Source: Alteromonas hispanica
GTDB taxonomy: Bacteria; Pseudomonadota; Gammaproteobacteria; Enterobacterales; Alteromonadaceae
DNA length: 64,000 bases
Assembly (NCBI RefSeq): GCF_010500915.1
Contig: NZ_JAAAWP010000005.1
Coordinates: 124,001-188,000 of the forward strand
Direction of reading: 5' to 3'
Each line of letters begins with the position of its first letter. Position 1 is the first letter of the stretch. The notes beneath the pieces are model-generated. The model had not been told where the DNA came from, searched no databases, and was given only the letters and a program-made list of their open reading frames with translations. The position numbers and the translations under genes are program-made. Below are positions 63,605-64,000 of the stretch, piece by piece.

Positions 63605-64000
63605 CTACTGCGCTGTATAACCGCCATCAACCGCATACAGGCTGCCAGTAATAAAGGATGCTTTGTCACTGCATAAAAAATAGGTGAGTTCTGCAACATC
63701 CTCTGGCTGCCCAAGCCTGCCTAATGGCTGTGCTGACGCTTCTTCAGCAACCACTTCCTCTTTATTTGCACCAGATTTCGCCACATAGTTATCGATAGCG
63801 TTATGAAATAAAGGCGTTTCCACCGTACCTGGGCACACAGCATTCACACGTATTTTAAATGATGCGTAATCAAGCGCCGTTGTTTTAGCCATAGACGCTA
63901 ATGCAGATTTTGTTAAGCCATACGCGAAAGAGTTTTGCTTACCTACAAAAGATTGATCTGACCCCATTACCACAATAGCGCCAGATTGCTGCAACTTCAT
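63605..64000 (-). CDS. Short-chain dehydrogenase/reductase, C-terminal part (cut by window edge)
   Basis: The frame enters from the right edge, so the N-terminal Rossmann nucleotide-binding part is outside the window. The visible 131 residues include GAIVVMGSDQS with the catalytic Ser, YGLTK with the catalytic Tyr and Lys, VRVNAVCPGTVETPL-type IRVNAVCPGTVETPL, and the end LCSDKASFITGSLYAVDGGYTAQ. The enzyme oxidises or reduces a sugar-like alcohol with NAD(P). With the lactonase-like gene 56 bases downstream it could produce the lactone. The N-terminal half and substrate are unknown. Confidence 0.82.
   Translation of the reverse strand: MKLQQSGAIVVMGSDQSFVGKQNSFAYGLTKSALASMAKTTALDYASFKIRVNAVCPGTVETPLFHNAIDNYVAKSGANKEEVVAEEASAQPLGRLGQPEDVAELTYFLCSDKASFITGSLYAVDGGYTAQ

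Overview
The window looks like a chromosomal piece of a marine gammaproteobacterium, most probably Alteromonas or a close relative. The basis is the AT-rich, phage-free gene content, the gammaproteobacterial rpsU-(yqeY)-dnaG-rpoD block, the folB-folK-uppP set, E. coli-like PhoB/PhoR, RdgC, PlsY and TsaD, many two-component and TonB-type genes, and a TonB3-type (TtpC/DUF3450) energy module. I saw no tRNA, rRNA, CRISPR array, insertion sequence or prophage.

Layout. 1-2.9 kb: the start of a lytic transglycosylase (mltF, cut by the window edge), a periplasmic ATP-dependent DNA ligase, and a DUF4198 secreted protein. 2.9-12.2 kb: a small STAS-like protein, a membrane hybrid kinase, a long-form aconitase B, a PQQ-type sugar dehydrogenase, a small membrane protein and an acyl-CoA ligase. 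12.4-17.2 kb: a tightly coupled three-gene signalling operon (FIST sensor, hybrid kinase, HD-GYP response regulator). 17.3-33.5 kb: twelve consecutive minus-strand genes, read from right to left: phoB, phoR, a PstS-like binding protein, a prolyl-4-hydroxylase-type 2OG-Fe(II) oxygenase, a 1362-residue lipoprotein made of three repeats, a TonB-dependent receptor, then DUF3450, TtpC-like, ExbB, ExbD, TonB and a TPR protein. 33.7-39.5 kb: an orphan sensor kinase, rdgC, an HDOD protein and an M49-like lipoprotein peptidase. 39.6-45 kb: hinT, uppP, folK, folB, plsY, a nucleotide pyrophosphatase-like phosphodiesterase and tsaD. 45.4-50.8 kb: rpsU, yqeY, dnaG and rpoD. 51-54.5 kb: a chemoreceptor, a porin and a small PstS-like protein. 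55-60.2 kb: an RND efflux pair and an exported Nudix lipoprotein. 60.4-64 kb: a sugar-acid-type catabolic group (class II aldolase, enolase-superfamily dehydratase, lactonase-like amidohydrolase, SDR).

The most interesting part is 17.3-33.5 kb. I read Pho-box-like sequences by eye in three places: before phoB, before the DUF3450-TtpC-ExbBD-TonB operon, and before the triple-repeat lipoprotein. The first two have a -10-like hexamer exactly 10 nt downstream, the geometry of the E. coli phoA promoter. The simplest reading is a phosphate-starvation unit in which PhoBR control their own outer-membrane receptor, surface lipoprotein and a dedicated TonB energy module. The lipoprotein leader also has a 10-bp stem that buries its Shine-Dalgarno sequence, and a 13-bp perfect inverted repeat sits among its candidate PhoB sites. 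The substrate, the role of the lipoprotein and the target of the oxygenase are unknown from sequence alone.
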